Position numbers and translations under genes: made by a program. A stretch of 64,000 nt of DNA from Erpobdella octoculata (lineage: Eukaryota > Annelida > Clitellata > Hirudinida > Erpobdellidae). The notes beneath the pieces are model-generated. The model did not search any database. It was not told the origin of the DNA and saw only the letters and a list, made by a program, of their open reading frames with translations. The DNA lies in assembly GCA_963978895.1 (NCBI GenBank), contig OZ022243.1:15726765-15790764 (forward strand), in the 5' to 3' direction. Shown one piece after another: positions 1-51,245 of the stretch; position 1 is the first letter of the stretch, and the number at the start of each line of letters is the position of its first letter.

Positions 1-420
1 TAAAAGGGCCTGGCACTGAAGTGAGCCCAACGCACTCATGGGGCCCCGGGACTGAAGTGGGCTCCGGTCTTACGTGAGCCTTTGCACTTAAGTGGGCTCC
101 CGGCACCTAAGTGGGCCCCTCTTGACTTAAGTGGCCCTTCCCGGACTTTTCAGTGGGTTTCCCGGCACTAAAGTGGTTCCCGCACTTAAGTGGGCTCCCC
201 GTCCTTAAGTGGTCCACCGCACTTAAGTGGCTCCCAGCCCCTTATTTTCACGTGAGCCACCCCACTAAATTGGCCCCCTGCACTTAAGTGGGCCCCGGCA
301 CTGAAGTGGGTCCCTCTTAACTTTTAACTGACTTTTCCCTGACTTTTGACTGGTCCTTCTATGACTGTTAAGTAGCATCCCTAACTTTTATGTAGATTCC
401 TGAATTTCAAGTGGGCCATG
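1..420. repeat. Decayed AAGTGGGCYCC-type tandem repeat
   Basis: About 18 degenerate copies of a roughly 20-bp unit built on CACTTAAGTGGGCTCCC or CACTGAAGTGGGCCCC. Its GC content is well above the surroundings. It probably continues left of the window. No coding potential. Confidence 0.6.
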
Positions 421-779
421 GTTAATATATGGGCACCTTTCAGATCGTAACTTTCAAAACTCAGGGACATCATTTAGGACGACTGTGCTTCCGGACTTTT
501 ATGCAAACCAATAGTTATTATATATTGGCCCCTATTGGAATTTTTTGGTGTTTTTAGTGAGATTTGAGAAGAGAAAAGCAGAAGCTTTTGTAATTATAGG
601 ATGCGGCCATATGTAGAAAAAATGCCGTTCCGTATATAAAGAAGGTTAGCGTTATTCGTAGCCTGGCGGAGTAGGCTGTCCATAGAGAATAAAAGAAAAA
701 AGAGATGCTAAACAAACTAGGAAGCTTGATCGTTCACGTCGAGATGGAGAAGTGTTAAAAAAGTTATGAACAGTTCAAA

Positions 780-1060
780 ATGGAACGAGAGTTGAACGCA
801 CGATTTACAGAAAATAGTGATCTTCTTGCACGCCTGAATTCCTTTAATCCGCAATCTGATGATTTTCTCTCTGCAGACCGAATAAGCACACTTTTGCAGC
901 CAGTCCCAACCCGGATAAAAGAGGATCAAAAAGATCAAATTATGATTCACGACAGGATACTTCGATATATATTACATATACTGATATTTGAGTTTTAAAA
1001 CACCTAGTATAAAGAACAATAAACTATTATCAAATAACGATATTAGAATAACCTTAATGT
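780..1060 (+). pseudogene. hAT transposase C-terminal remnant
   Basis: An open stretch from 780 reads ELNARFTENSDLLARLNS then FNPQSDDFLS. This resembles the region near the C-terminus of hAT transposases of the DUF4371/ZMYM-like group. The following nucleotides (about 900-1020) recur in decayed form at 56500-56640 and inverted at 59765-59940. It is not a dynein exon: no matching splice phase and no dynein similarity. Identification is from family memory. Confidence 0.45.
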
Positions 1061-1147
1061 AAAATGCCAGCTTGTTTAGGTTAACAAAAAAAAATATGAA
1101 CTATTAGCCTAGATCCGTTTCATAAAAATTCAGTAGATACTTGCATT

Positions 1148-1630
1148 ATTGGGCCCAGAGGCGTTGCTAATGGGTGAGCAAGATGCCTCGGGCGACATCA
1201 TGGGGGTGAGAAAAAAAGAGGGTTCAGTGTATTCATATTGGACTAACTTTTTCAGAAATAAAAGACTGTAGTTTCCTTCGTTCATTAATATTAATTAACG
1301 TTTACAGCAGATTTTGATAGCTATTGCCTTGTTCGTAGAGACAACTGAAAATGCTCTTATGCTCACTCAGATGTTATATTATGTGACCTCCCCCGGTCAT
1401 AAGGTTTTTTTGGGAGAAAAAATTAAACCAGAGTTTCAAATTTTTTTTTGAAAAGTGGCTCCATCTACCCCCCCCCTCCCCGGTCATCAGGTTTTTTTGG
1501 GAGAAGGAAGTAAAAAACGTATGCAGGGGGCGCAGATTTTGTGTTTTGTGCTCATGCGCAGAGGACCCTAAGTGGGCCCCTAAAACATCTTGCCCCCCCC
1601 TAAGGTTTTGCTGAAATGACGTCCCTGCTT
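1148..1630. mobile_element. Fragment of GATGACCGGGG-type hAT repeat
   Basis: Begins near CAGAGGCGTTGCTAATG (1156) and ends with GACGTCCCTG (1627). The inside is related, in reverse orientation, to 7505-7680: a CTGCGCC..ACAAAACACAAAATCTG stretch and two GACCGGGG/CCCCGGTC blocks with poly-C runs. Matching flanking duplications were not found, so it may be two fused fragments. Confidence 0.45.
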
Positions 1631-2070
1631 GCAGAACGAACTTAATCTAATTTCTTGGGTCGCTTTACTTGGAATACGTGGTTTTCAAGACAATCTTTCA
1701 CTTGCTTGATCTTAATTAATATTCGGTAAAACTTTAGTTTTCAACGCAAAGAAACAGAACAAACCGCGCTACCCAAAACAAAAAAGAAAAAACAAAGAAA
1801 TTCATAATTAATATTTTGTTGTAAAATGCTGGAAGCGGTCATTTTTAAGCTATCTTTCACTCTAAAATTTTCTGTGGGACTCTCGCGTTCATTCTTCTAA
1901 TATTCTAATTATTTGCTCCGAAAGTCTGAAAAGTGTTTGCATTGCAAGCCAAAGGTGTTTAAATTGTCTTTTTATGATCTTCTATTCCGGTTATTATTAG
2001 TAATGCGAATTTTAAAACTCAAACATTGGATGGTAACTTGTGTATTTTGTTCAATTTTTATTAGCTTCAG

Positions 2071-40428
<38,358 letters not shown>

Positions 40429-40660
40429 TATTTTTCAGTTATTAAATTTGTTTATGATATTTATTGTAAAAATGTTTTTCTTGACATTGGCGTAGTTTTT
40501 ATACGTGAACAACATTTTTTGCTATGTTTTCTAATTTTAAGAAAATAAATTATTTGAATTCTCTTAATTTGATGGAAATGTTTGTTTTGAGATTTGTTTC
40601 TTCTATATTGTGACCTAAAAAAATTATTTTTTTTCAATGTCAAATAAACTTTTGTTGTGA
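40429..40660 (+). promoter_or_regulatory. Dynein 3' UTR with candidate poly(A) signals
   Basis: AT-rich sequence directly after the dynein stop codon. Two canonical AATAAA hexamers are present, at 40544-40549 and 40643-40648, 116 and 215 bases past the stop. Either could direct 3' end formation. The next element begins near 40681 with sequence typical of a transposon end (GGGCGCCCGCAGAAATA). Confidence 0.6.
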
Positions 40661-41113
40661 CCTCTTCAGTCTTCATCAGCATGGGCGCCCGCAGAAATAT
40701 TTGTAGGGGGGCAAGCTTCTTATTTTTTCTCTCTCATAATCTCTCTCCAGTTACTTCTTTTTTCCCAAAATTTTGTGGGGTTTTGGACTCAATTAAACTC
40801 CAAAAATTAAAAAAAAATTTTTTTTTACAATTTTCAGTAAATTTGAATTTATTTTACATCCTAATAGAAATTCCAAAAACTTTTAAAAAGACTGAAATTT
40901 ACAAAAATGCTTCAGTTGGAAAGGTTTATATCTCCTACACAGCCAAACTGCCATTGTTGGATAGAAAATTGTGTGCCTTTAAGGCTTTGCAGAAAAAGTT
41001 GAAAAAAAAATTATGAAAATGATAGCAGTCAATCAAACAATAGTCGTTCATCAGTAAAAGACCACACAAATGGTTTTTTGGAGGCCCATTTACACAAAAC
41101 ACTGCAATAACTG

Positions 41114-41925
41114 CAGTGATGGGCAACAAACTACTTTCAAGTAGCTAAACTTTTCTGTAGTTACATTTACTTTTAAGTAGTTAAACTATGTAGTTAACTA
41201 CTTTTTGTCAGAGGTAGTTTAACTAAAGTAGTTAAATACTGTAAAGTAGTTAACTACTTTTAACTACTTTTTTCTATAAACTTGTACACTAATACATTGT
41301 ATTGCTGTATTAGGCCTCACATGATCACCATTAATTATGTTCACCATCTAATTTATTAAATAAAGCCATGACAAATTGTTTTTTTAATTTGTTAGTGAAA
41401 AGACACATATTTTATAAGTTAAATATCCAGTCAATCAATCTACTTCAGACGGTGTCAAACATCGTCTTATTACCTGTAGATGATTATCTTTTGAGTACAT
41501 GACGCAGGAAAACAAGCTTTTCAAACATACTGTCAGACACTTTGCACCGTCTTGGCACTAATATTTGACCTGCACAACTGAACAGTCTCTCAACAGCAGC
41601 ACTGCTTGGTAGACTTGTATTAAACTGAGAAAAACTCTTGTTAGATGTGGATACATGAGACATGAGCAGTGTCTTTGTTGTTGAGTTATTTGAAGCCAGA
41701 TCTTTGCATAAAATATTATACAGGCTGATTTAATTTTTTCAGGCTTTAACTACTTTTAGGTAGTTAAACTAATTGTAGTTAACTACTCTAAAAAGTAGTT
41801 AAACTATTCTTTAACTACCGGTTACTTTCAGGTAGTTAAACTTTTTGCCTTAACTACTCCCATGTAGTTAAACTAGTAGTTAACTACTAAAGTAGTTAAA
41901 AGTAGTTAACTACTGCCCATCACTG
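41114..41925 (-). mobile_element. hAT element with GTAGTTAACTAC-repeat arms
   Basis: Inverted ends CAGTGATGGGCA / TGCCCATCACTG and a perfect 8-bp duplication AATAACTG (41106-41113, 41926-41933). Both arms contain repeated AAGTAGTTAAACTA / AGTTAACTAC. On the minus strand about 41665-41487 reads [18 protein letters not shown] and [10 protein letters not shown], a clean hAT dimerisation domain ending in a stop. It is a deletion derivative. Confidence 0.93.
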
Positions 41926-42438
41926 AATAACTGTACATCAGCTTATTAACTAATACAAGCTAAAATAAATATTATACTTAGAATAAACTATTTAATCATG
42001 TGTATCGGTGATTCTGGATAATTTTCACACATCATAGTGTTTAGATTCTAGAACATAATTAACAGTACCCGTCGCGGCTTTACTCGCTTGAAATTACAAA
42101 ACTTGAACCATGAATCATCATAGAGCCCTGCGCGATTTTTTTAGAGCTAGTCCGATTCGTTTCTCAGGCACGAAATAAGTCGAGACCATGGCCGTATTCA
42201 CAACGAGCATTTAAGAACTACTCCGTCTCTCATTAATAGGGCGTAACTCGGTGGGGACAAAAAAGCTAATTCAAGACACTTGATTAGCCGCTAGTCACCA
42301 GCGATGCAGGTTTAAAGTTTAACAGGTGCCTTAGTGAAAATAAACAATAATTTCCCGAGTTCTCACTACTTCTCACATCGTTTCGCTATAAGATAATAAC
42401 GTAAGGTCGGTGCTATTAGCAGTGCGTGCACGCTAAAC

Positions 42439-44917
42439 CATAGACTCCTAAATATACCAGGACATACAACTAAAAAGCCATTGTACGGCGGGAGGCTGAG
42501 GCTCGTTCGTAGACGACAGTAGAAGTATACAAATAAAATCAACAAATTCGTTATGTTTTAAACTTTTTTATTTTTCCATCAGAAAATCTTTTGTTTTTAA
42601 TATTTCCAAAAGTACTCACATAATTTTTACCAAAACAGTTAAAAAGCGATTTCGAAATAAAATAAGTCAAATCCTAATTGTTGAAACAAAAATTAGAATA
42701 AATAAATAAAAAGTGAATGTATATAGTCATTAAAACATCTTTCAGTAATTTTTTGAAAAAGCTTCATGTGATCTGATGCCTCTAAAAAATTTTTGAATAA
42801 TTCATCAGAGTTTTTTAGATTTTTGAAAACTTTGAAACAGTGAACAGAGACATTCCAGGCATATTCGGTTGGTTTTGTAAGGCCTCCACGATCAATTTGT
42901 TCCACAAATTCCATCACTCTACTTCCACTTTCATACTGCACACTATGATCAGTTCCAACAATGGACAATAAAGTTGTATAAGAAGTCACTTGACTTCACG
43001 AGACCACCGCAGTTAATGTTGTCTAAGAATTCTGACATCCTTTTCCACATTTATAGAGTTGATGAGCACTTCACGAAATGAGTCACACTTAGTGACCCTG
43101 ACTGTAGAACGAGCAATGGCTCCGCTGACATAAAATATAACATTAGCCATGCTAACTGTTGGCTCCACATCAAGTTTTGGACTTGTTGAAATTACTGTTT
43201 GCTCAAAAGCATTAAGTTTTGAGACGCGGAGTCTTAAATAAGCCGAGTTGTCCAATCCTGTGCTGCCACTTATTTGTCTGATTATCTTGGACAGTGTTGT
43301 ACAAGATGGCAAATATAAAAGATCCTGTTCCAGTAGGACCTGATATGTAGTTGAACTTGATGCATTTAGTAAGTAAGCAAAAATCATCAACTGGGGTGAA
43401 TAATGACGTTTGTATTTGTTCTTTCCCAACAATCAAAACTGTTCTTTTATGAAACTTTGCTTGCGTCGCTCTTCACTGTCATCATCCAAACTGTCAATGT
43501 AGTTTTGAAGGTTGGTGATGGCGATGCCCAGATGATTTATTGGAAAATGAGATTTGTTTTCTCACCAACTTTTAACAAGTGCCATCAAATTTGGGAGCTG
43601 TGACATTTTTTCTAGACGACCCGGTAAAATTGTTTTATAAAAGAAAACTAGATTTTCTTCGACTAAAAGTATCTGAAATCCACTCGGTAGCTGCTTCTGT
43701 TAAAAGTTGATTTTTAATTTGCAAGGGAGTCAGTGATTTCACATCGTCTTCGGTCTCAAATATTTCATAAAGTTTCTCTAATCTTTCTGCTTCAAGCTGA
43801 CGACTACCCAATCTTGATGCTGCTTTTGCGGAAACTCGGGTGTAGAAGGTGTTGATGTTAAGTAGGACGGCACGTTGGGAAATATCGATGGGACAGCATT
43901 TTTGACGAGATAACTCTTGGCAAGCTTACTGCCGGAATGCTTTCGTCTATTATTGCTATCATGATGTTCAATGACAAAATCACATTCTCTGAAATGTAAT
44001 GAACACAACTTGAAATTTTTAAACGGTTTAAAGTCTTCTCGAAGATTTGCTCGAATCCACTGTTCACGAAGTTCTGGGTCACGAGGAAATGAATGCAAAA
44101 TAATCCCTTCATTACTATAACCATGATATCCATTTCGACAACCGTAAGAACTGCATTTATTATGCATTCTTCAATTTCAGTAAAAATAGATAATGTCCTG
44201 AAAATAGAATTTTAAGCAAACATGATAAAAAAGAACAATATATTAATTAATTTGTAAACAATACATTATTAATTTGTTTTTTTTTTTATTAAGATAAAGA
44301 GACCCCACAAAAGAGGTTGATTTTCAACTAATGAGTTTAGTTTTAATGAAGTGTTTAGTAGTTTAGTTGCACCCTTCGAAAGCTACTCGGTCCGAAATTT
44401 AACAATTTATTCCTATTCTAATTGCAACATAAAACTGAACAAATAAATCAACCATTGTAATTATTATCAATCTCAATTATGATCCACTTTTCGTTTAAAA
44501 CGCTGTCTCCTAAAAAGTCTAATCAGAAAGTTAGGGAAAATTAGTGCGTAGCGTACTATGTTGTTGAACACTAACTGAACAATTTATAGACAAAAAGTAT
44601 ACTAACTAGATATGGAAAAATAATTGTAATATTAATTAATTGAACAAATTTGTTATAATATTTAGCAATTTTAACGAAGAAAAGAGACACAGCTACACGA
44701 TCGACACTAAACACAAAACTAAACAACCAAACACGTTACTGTACGATGCCGTATGCCTGCACACAGGTTGGCCAACTAGCGAAAGCACGCTGCTAGCCTG
44801 GCTGTGTGCGTGCACTAGATGCGTGCATGCTTGTAAGTTTCTATAGCCAGCCTCCCGCCGTACACTTGTAGAAAAGTGACTGTTAGTTGAATGTCCTGGT
44901 ATATCTAGGAGTCTATG
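42439..44917 (-). mobile_element. P-element-like (THAP) transposon
   Basis: The ends are 27-bp inverted repeats starting CATAGACTCCTA with one mismatch, extended inward by a shared GTACGGCGGGAGGCT block. They are flanked by the perfect 7-bp duplication GCTAAAC (42432-42438, 44918-44924). A decayed THAP transposase lies on the minus strand. It inserted into the 3' part of a LINE whose remaining end continues at 44925. Confidence 0.85.
42693..44167 (-). pseudogene. THAP-domain P-like transposase pseudogene
   Basis: The N-terminal block (44167 downwards) is a complete THAP zinc finger: CSSYGCRNG, HSFPRDPELREQWIRA, CSLHF and NAVPSIF, the C2CH and AVPTIF-like signatures. After a frameshift come LEKLYEIFETEDDVKSL and TEWISDTFSRRKSSF. 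Another block has KRHYSPQLMIFAYLLNASS, which resembles the transposase helix-turn-helix region. A C-terminal block has DRGGLTKPTEYAW, a motif common in P/THAP9 transposases. Frames break at least three times, so it is non-functional as read. Confidence 0.75.
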
Positions 44918-44924
44918 GCTAAAC

Positions 44925-46149
<1,225 letters not shown>

Positions 46150-46567
46150 GATAAAACCATTAGGCTATTTTTGATATAAATATGGCACTCACTGTCAATA
46201 AGGAATGGCTATTGACAGTGAACATTCTAGCACTGGTAATCGCCTTTGTAAACCACTGATAGTGCGTGTACTTTTATTATTTGTTGATTTTATTGTAAGT
46301 GTGACACTGCCCTGACAGTGCGATCACTGTCATTGTGTTTCGCTGCTCATTCTTCACACTGTAGTTGTCAGCAAATCGGACTCGGTCGGGAATTTGAGAA
46401 AAACGTTTACTTCCTGGTATTTTCCTAAAAATAAGTCGATTACTGGGCTGGGGAAATAAAATCTAATTATTTTTTCTCAGGTTTTTCCGCTCCATCAAGC
46501 GGGGCGTGGGGCGGACCACCTCTCCCACTTCCCTAAGCTACGCCACTGCAGAGGGAGTTAATGTGAC
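46150..46567. other. Transposon end and unassigned sequence
   Basis: Contains several CACTGTCA / TGACAGTG motifs (46170-46340) in both orientations. A terminus reading CTAAGCTACGCCACTG ends at about 46549, the reverse complement of CAGTGGCGTAGCTTAG, a typical hAT-like end. No matching left end or duplication was seen. Confidence 0.45.
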
Positions 46568-47278
46568 CAGTGCTTTATCCAGACGTCTTAGGGGAGAATC
46601 CCCCCCCCAAAAAATAAACTTTTTCCAATGTTAAGAGATATTTCACGTGTGGAGCGTAAATTTGAGTAAATTATTTAAATTTTTTTAAATTATTTAAAAC
46701 CAAAAATTTAAAACGTCAAAAAGAAAATTCCTATATTTTAATTTTAAGTTCTCTTGCGACAGAAGATTTTGGTGATGCTTTATGATGATTTCTTGGTTGC
46801 ATTTGCTAGCATGTCCCCTAGGAACTGCAAATGTTGAACGATCATTTTCCATCATGAGCAGAATCGGTTGATCATTTAGATAAATTGATGTTGATATCGA
46901 TATAAGGTCCACATGTGTTAATTAGTATAAGATGAAACCATGACGTATACAACTTCCCGTTCAAAACCAGCAATAAAAAAATTTGATAAATTCTGAATTT
47001 TTTGATATGACAGTTTAGTTAAATCAGCATAATTATAATGATATTTGACTGATATTTTTAATTTTGTTTTATTTAAACTTATTATTTAAAACTTGGCTTT
47101 GTGAAATTATTTAAAAAGAGCTCAATGAAAACCCACTCCCTGAATTTCCTCAAAACATGAAGTAGTGTGAATAAAACATGGCTCTATCGAAAAGTCAGCG
47201 CTATAGATCGCCCCCCCCCCCCCAAATTTCAATTTCCCCCCCCCCAAACTCAAGGGGAATAAAACGGATAAAACACTG
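46568..47278 (+). mobile_element. hAT element, CAGTGCTTTATCC family
   Basis: Ends CAGTGCTTTATCC and GGATAAAACACTG, with a perfect 8-bp duplication AATGTGAC (46560-46567, 47279-47286). Poly-C runs lie just inside both ends. Plus-strand 46800-46870 reads LGTANVERSFSIMSRI, part of a hAT dimerisation domain. At 711 bp it is non-autonomous. An isolated end of a related copy, GCGTCTGGACGAAACACTG, ends near 55828. Confidence 0.9.
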
Positions 47279-47572
47279 AATGTGACTAGTGAACGTTGTG
47301 TTAATAGGAGAAAGCGTATATATTTATATGTATATGCTTCTGTATCAGTATCACCCGGGATGTAGGAAAAAGAAAAAGCCCCTAGCGCAGGTCGGGAATT
47401 TGCCGACTTGGGCGACTTGCGTAGCTGTTAATTGCTTGTGAATAGAAACAATATAAGGGAGCCAAACATTCATTTCATTTGTATGTACTTAATTACTGCA
47501 ATTTTTTAACAAGTTTTATTCGAAACCCGAGCTATAATACAAAACCCTCTAACCAACGGCTAACGACCTAAC

Positions 47573-49189
47573 CAGGCCCGCAACTACGGGGGGGCGAGGG
47601 GGGGCAGCCCCCCTATAAGATATTTCGCCCCCCCTGGAAAATTTTAAGATATGTAGTTTTTTGAAATTTTTAAACCTGTTAACCGTTACACAAGTAAATA
47701 GCTGGATAAAACAGCGTATTTCGCCCCCCCCAATTCTAAGATATGTACTTACTTTTTCGAACTTTATAAACCTGTTAACCGTTATAAAAGTTCATAACTG
47801 GATAAGGCAGCGGATTTCGCCCCCCTCCAAATTCAAGATATGTATCTATTTTTTCGAACCTGTATACAAGTTCATAGCTCGATAATAAGGCAGCGGATTT
47901 CGCCCCCCCCCTGAAAAATTCTAAGACATGTACTTTTTTGAACTTTATAAACCTGTTATGTAGCTGGATAAAACAGCGTATTCCCCCCCCCCCCATTCTA
48001 AGATATGTACATACTTTTTCGAACTTTATAAGCCTGTAAACTGTTATAAAAGTTCATAACTGGATAAGGCAGCGGATTTCGCTCCCCCCAAATTCTATGA
48101 TATGTACCTACTTTTTCAAACCTGTTAACCATTATAAAAGTTCATAACTGGATAAGGCAGCAGATTTCGCCCCCCCTCAAATTCTAAGATACGTACCTAT
48201 TTTTTCGAACCTGTGTACAAGTTCATAGCTCGATAAGGCAGGAATTTTGCCCCCCTCTGAAAAATTCTAAGACATGTACTTTTTTGAACTTTATAAACCT
48301 GTTATGTAGTGTTTAGCTAGATAAGGCAGCGTATTTCGCCTTTCCCCATTCCCCTTACTGAAAAATTCTAAGTTATGTACCTTTTTGAACTTTATAAGCC
48401 TGTAAACCGTTATTCTGGTACATAGCTGGCTAAAGCAGCGTATTCAGGAATACTCACAAAATTGGGAATGTTGGGTATCTATCAACGCATCTGCAATATA
48501 GTGTATTGTATACGGTTAACTTATTAACGCATCACTGCAAACATCTCAGCAAAACTTTAGGATGCAACTTTTTCTCACGGCCCACTTATATTTGAAAAAA
48601 AATCTAAAACTTTTTAAAGCCTTTCTTTAATTTTTCCTCCAAAAAACTGATGACCGGGGGGTTTAGTCGGAGCTGCTTTTTCAAAATATTTTCAAAGCCA
48701 CTTTTTTATTTTTTCTGTATAAAAACTGATAGCTGATGACCGGGAGAGGGGGCTATCCGGAAGTAGTTTATCCATACATGTTAAACCACTTCAGGGGGGC
48801 CAACTAGTTGGCCTATCCAACCTCAAAAACCTAAAATATCAGAATAGAAGCTTGAAGTGTACCTATATAAAATTACAGATTGTGTTTAAATTAAAAAACA
48901 AAACAGAAAATTAATTCTGTAATGCGAATATTTACGATAAATATTGAGTTTTTTTATTTACTGCACTTTTTGTCATTTTATTTTTATAAACTATTCCAGC
49001 AAATCCAAAATGAAGTCATAAAAATAATAAACAATATGGGTGTTGCTGACGCACCTTGGTTTTACATATAATATTTACATTGTCTTTTCAACTCCCGATA
49101 TAATTTTAGTGGTTTTTTGGCCATTTTCATTTCGCCCCCCTTTAGAGATAGCTCGCCCCCCCAAAGCATGACGTCTAGTTGCGGGGCTG
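47573..49189. mobile_element. hAT-type element with internal TTTCGCCCCCC repeats
   Basis: Ends CAGGCCCGCAACTA and TAGTTGCGGGGCTG are inverted repeats with one mismatch. The perfect 8-bp duplication GACCTAAC flanks it (47565-47572, 49190-49197). The left half holds eight to nine degenerate units of 75-105 bp, each with GGATAAGGCAGCG.ATTTCGC followed by a C run and AAATTCTAAGATATGTA. A GATGACCGGGG fragment sits at about 48600-48770. No transposase was recognised. Confidence 0.9.
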
Positions 49190-49809
49190 GACCTAACATG
49201 CTTAACAGTTATTATCAGCCTAAATAATTTAATGTAATCTTCAACATATTATTAAGTTTTATTAATTAAAAGGTTTAAAGAATTGTTTTTACTTAAATTT
49301 TAAGTTCGCAAGGATGAAATGGGGTGTTAAAATGGCGGCAGCAGCGAGAGGCTACATTTTTTTTATTACATTTAATAGACTAAACGCGATCCAGTTATAT
49401 ATTGAGATCAGTGGAGCACAAACGGAAATTGATTGATAACCTTTTTAATGTAAACTATAGTTAGTTTTAGCTCTAATTCTATTCAATAACGTATTTTAGA
49501 TTATAGATCAGGTTTTGTCGTCATAAAAGTGTCATCTATAAATGTAAAGATAATACTAACAATGACCCAAAATGTTTTATAAAGTTACTTTATACTTTTG
49601 ATTATATGTGCATTGAATAATTTGATTTGTCTCAAATAGTCTACGAAATCTAAATGTTTCACGTCCGAGCTCTCTTCTCGAAGAAGCTTGCTCAGAAAAT
49701 CTTTATTGTTGGCTGCATCTATATTAGGTAAATCGTCATTGTCTCAATGCATAATATATTTCATTATCTTGATTGCCATGGTTTGATGTTACACCACTTG
49801 ATTTGACGT
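49190..49809. other. Unassigned intergenic sequence
   Basis: About 600 bp between two hAT elements. No frame, repeat or element was recognised. Confidence 0.4.
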
Positions 49810-51187
49810 CAGGGACGTAAATTGGGGGGGCAGGGGGGGAATTTGCTCCCCCCTGATTTTCAAAATTTGATTTTTTTTTACCTAGAGTTTACTATATATT
49901 TATTTAATTTTAACTTTATTTAACTTAGTGATGATGCAATACGTATTGGAATCCTTCTGGCGTATATAGACAATTCGCCCCCCCCTTGATTTCCAAAATT
50001 AAAAAATTGTTTACTTAGAGTTTACTATATAATATGTTAATTTTAACTTTACTTAACCTCGTGATGATTCAATGCGTATTGGAATTCTTTTTGCGTGTGT
50101 AGACAATTTTATATCTTAGCTCGATGCTAGATTTACCAATAACTGCTGAGTAATAAATTGTGTATCATTGTTGGTCCAAAGATTAGCTGTTTTCTGTGCC
50201 AAAATATGTAATCAGCGAACTCGTGGAATTTTACCCTATTAGTAATATTGATACAATGTTGATTCCCTCACAGCTGTCTACATCAAAGTTATTATTTATT
50301 ACACAAAAATAAAACAAAATTATACCCACCCCATTTTGGACATCTTTTTTACAAACTTTTATTTAGGTTACAATCTCTGTTTGTGTGTGTGTGTGTGAGG
50401 CTTTCTCTGTACGCAAATCTTGCAAGTAAAATTTAACCAGCATTTTGACTAGCTAGGAAGTTGAAACTTTCAGCATAGCTTTATATTTGATGAAAATACA
50501 TGATTCAATTTTAAAAAAAAACTTTGAACATCTTTTGCATTTCTAAATTGAATGTATTTGAAATCAAAGTTTGTGTTGAAAACTCGTGTTTCCTTTACTT
50601 GTTTTACAGCAATATGATTAAATCATTCATCCCCCTTATTCCCAGTGGCGCGTGGCGAATCCAGAATTTTCTGGTGGGGGATTCACTTCAGAAATTTTTT
50701 TTATAATCTCTTCCAAAAAGATGATAACCGGTAAGGGGTAGTCGTAAGTATTTTTCAAAAAAAATTTCAAAGACTTCCAATTTCTCCTCCAAAAAAAGCT
50801 GCGGTCGTTTTCCAAAAACAAGGTATTATACCCAAAAAATTTCAATTGATACTCTGATGGGGGATGCATTTCCCCATTCCTCTCTGCTTGTACCTACGTA
50901 TTTATATAGATGTAAAAGGTAATGTGTGTATGAGAGCATTCGTTTATCACATCCAAGCCGCAGGAGCAATTTTAACAACATTTGGCATGCAGGTAACTTC
51001 AAACTTCAGTGATGAGAAAATTTAGAAAAATTACAAAAAAATCTGTTATTTCTTTGACGTTTCATTGGCAAAAACGAGACAAAACTAAGCACAAAAAACC
51101 CGGACAACACCGGGTAACCCTGTCAGTAAGCTATATAATGGCGGGAAAATTTTGCCCCCCCTGGAAAATGCTGAATTTACGTCCCTG
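49810..51187. mobile_element. hAT-type element, CAGGGACGTAAATT family, with nested fragments
   Basis: Inverted ends CAGGGACGTAAATT / AATTTACGTCCCTG with a perfect 8-bp duplication TTTGACGT (49802-49809, 51188-51195). G/C runs (GGGGGGGCAGGGGGGG, CCCCCCC) lie at both ends. The left part has a duplicated segment (GAGTTTACTATATA at about 49885 and 50018). Inside are a CAGTGGCGCGTGGCGAATCC end (50645), a GATGACCGG-type piece (50700-50870) and a Helitron-like 3' end (about 51100-51118). Confidence 0.9.
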
Positions 51188-51245
51188 TTTGACGTTATAA
51201 AATAATGACCAAATAAAAAATAAACAAAGCATATTTTAAATTAAT

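Noticed and set aside
1148..1635. Treating this segment as a complete hAT with target duplication
   Set aside because: Ends CAGAGGCG and CGTCCCTG do not match each other, and flanks ATTGGGCC and CTTGCAGA differ. Recorded only as a fragment.
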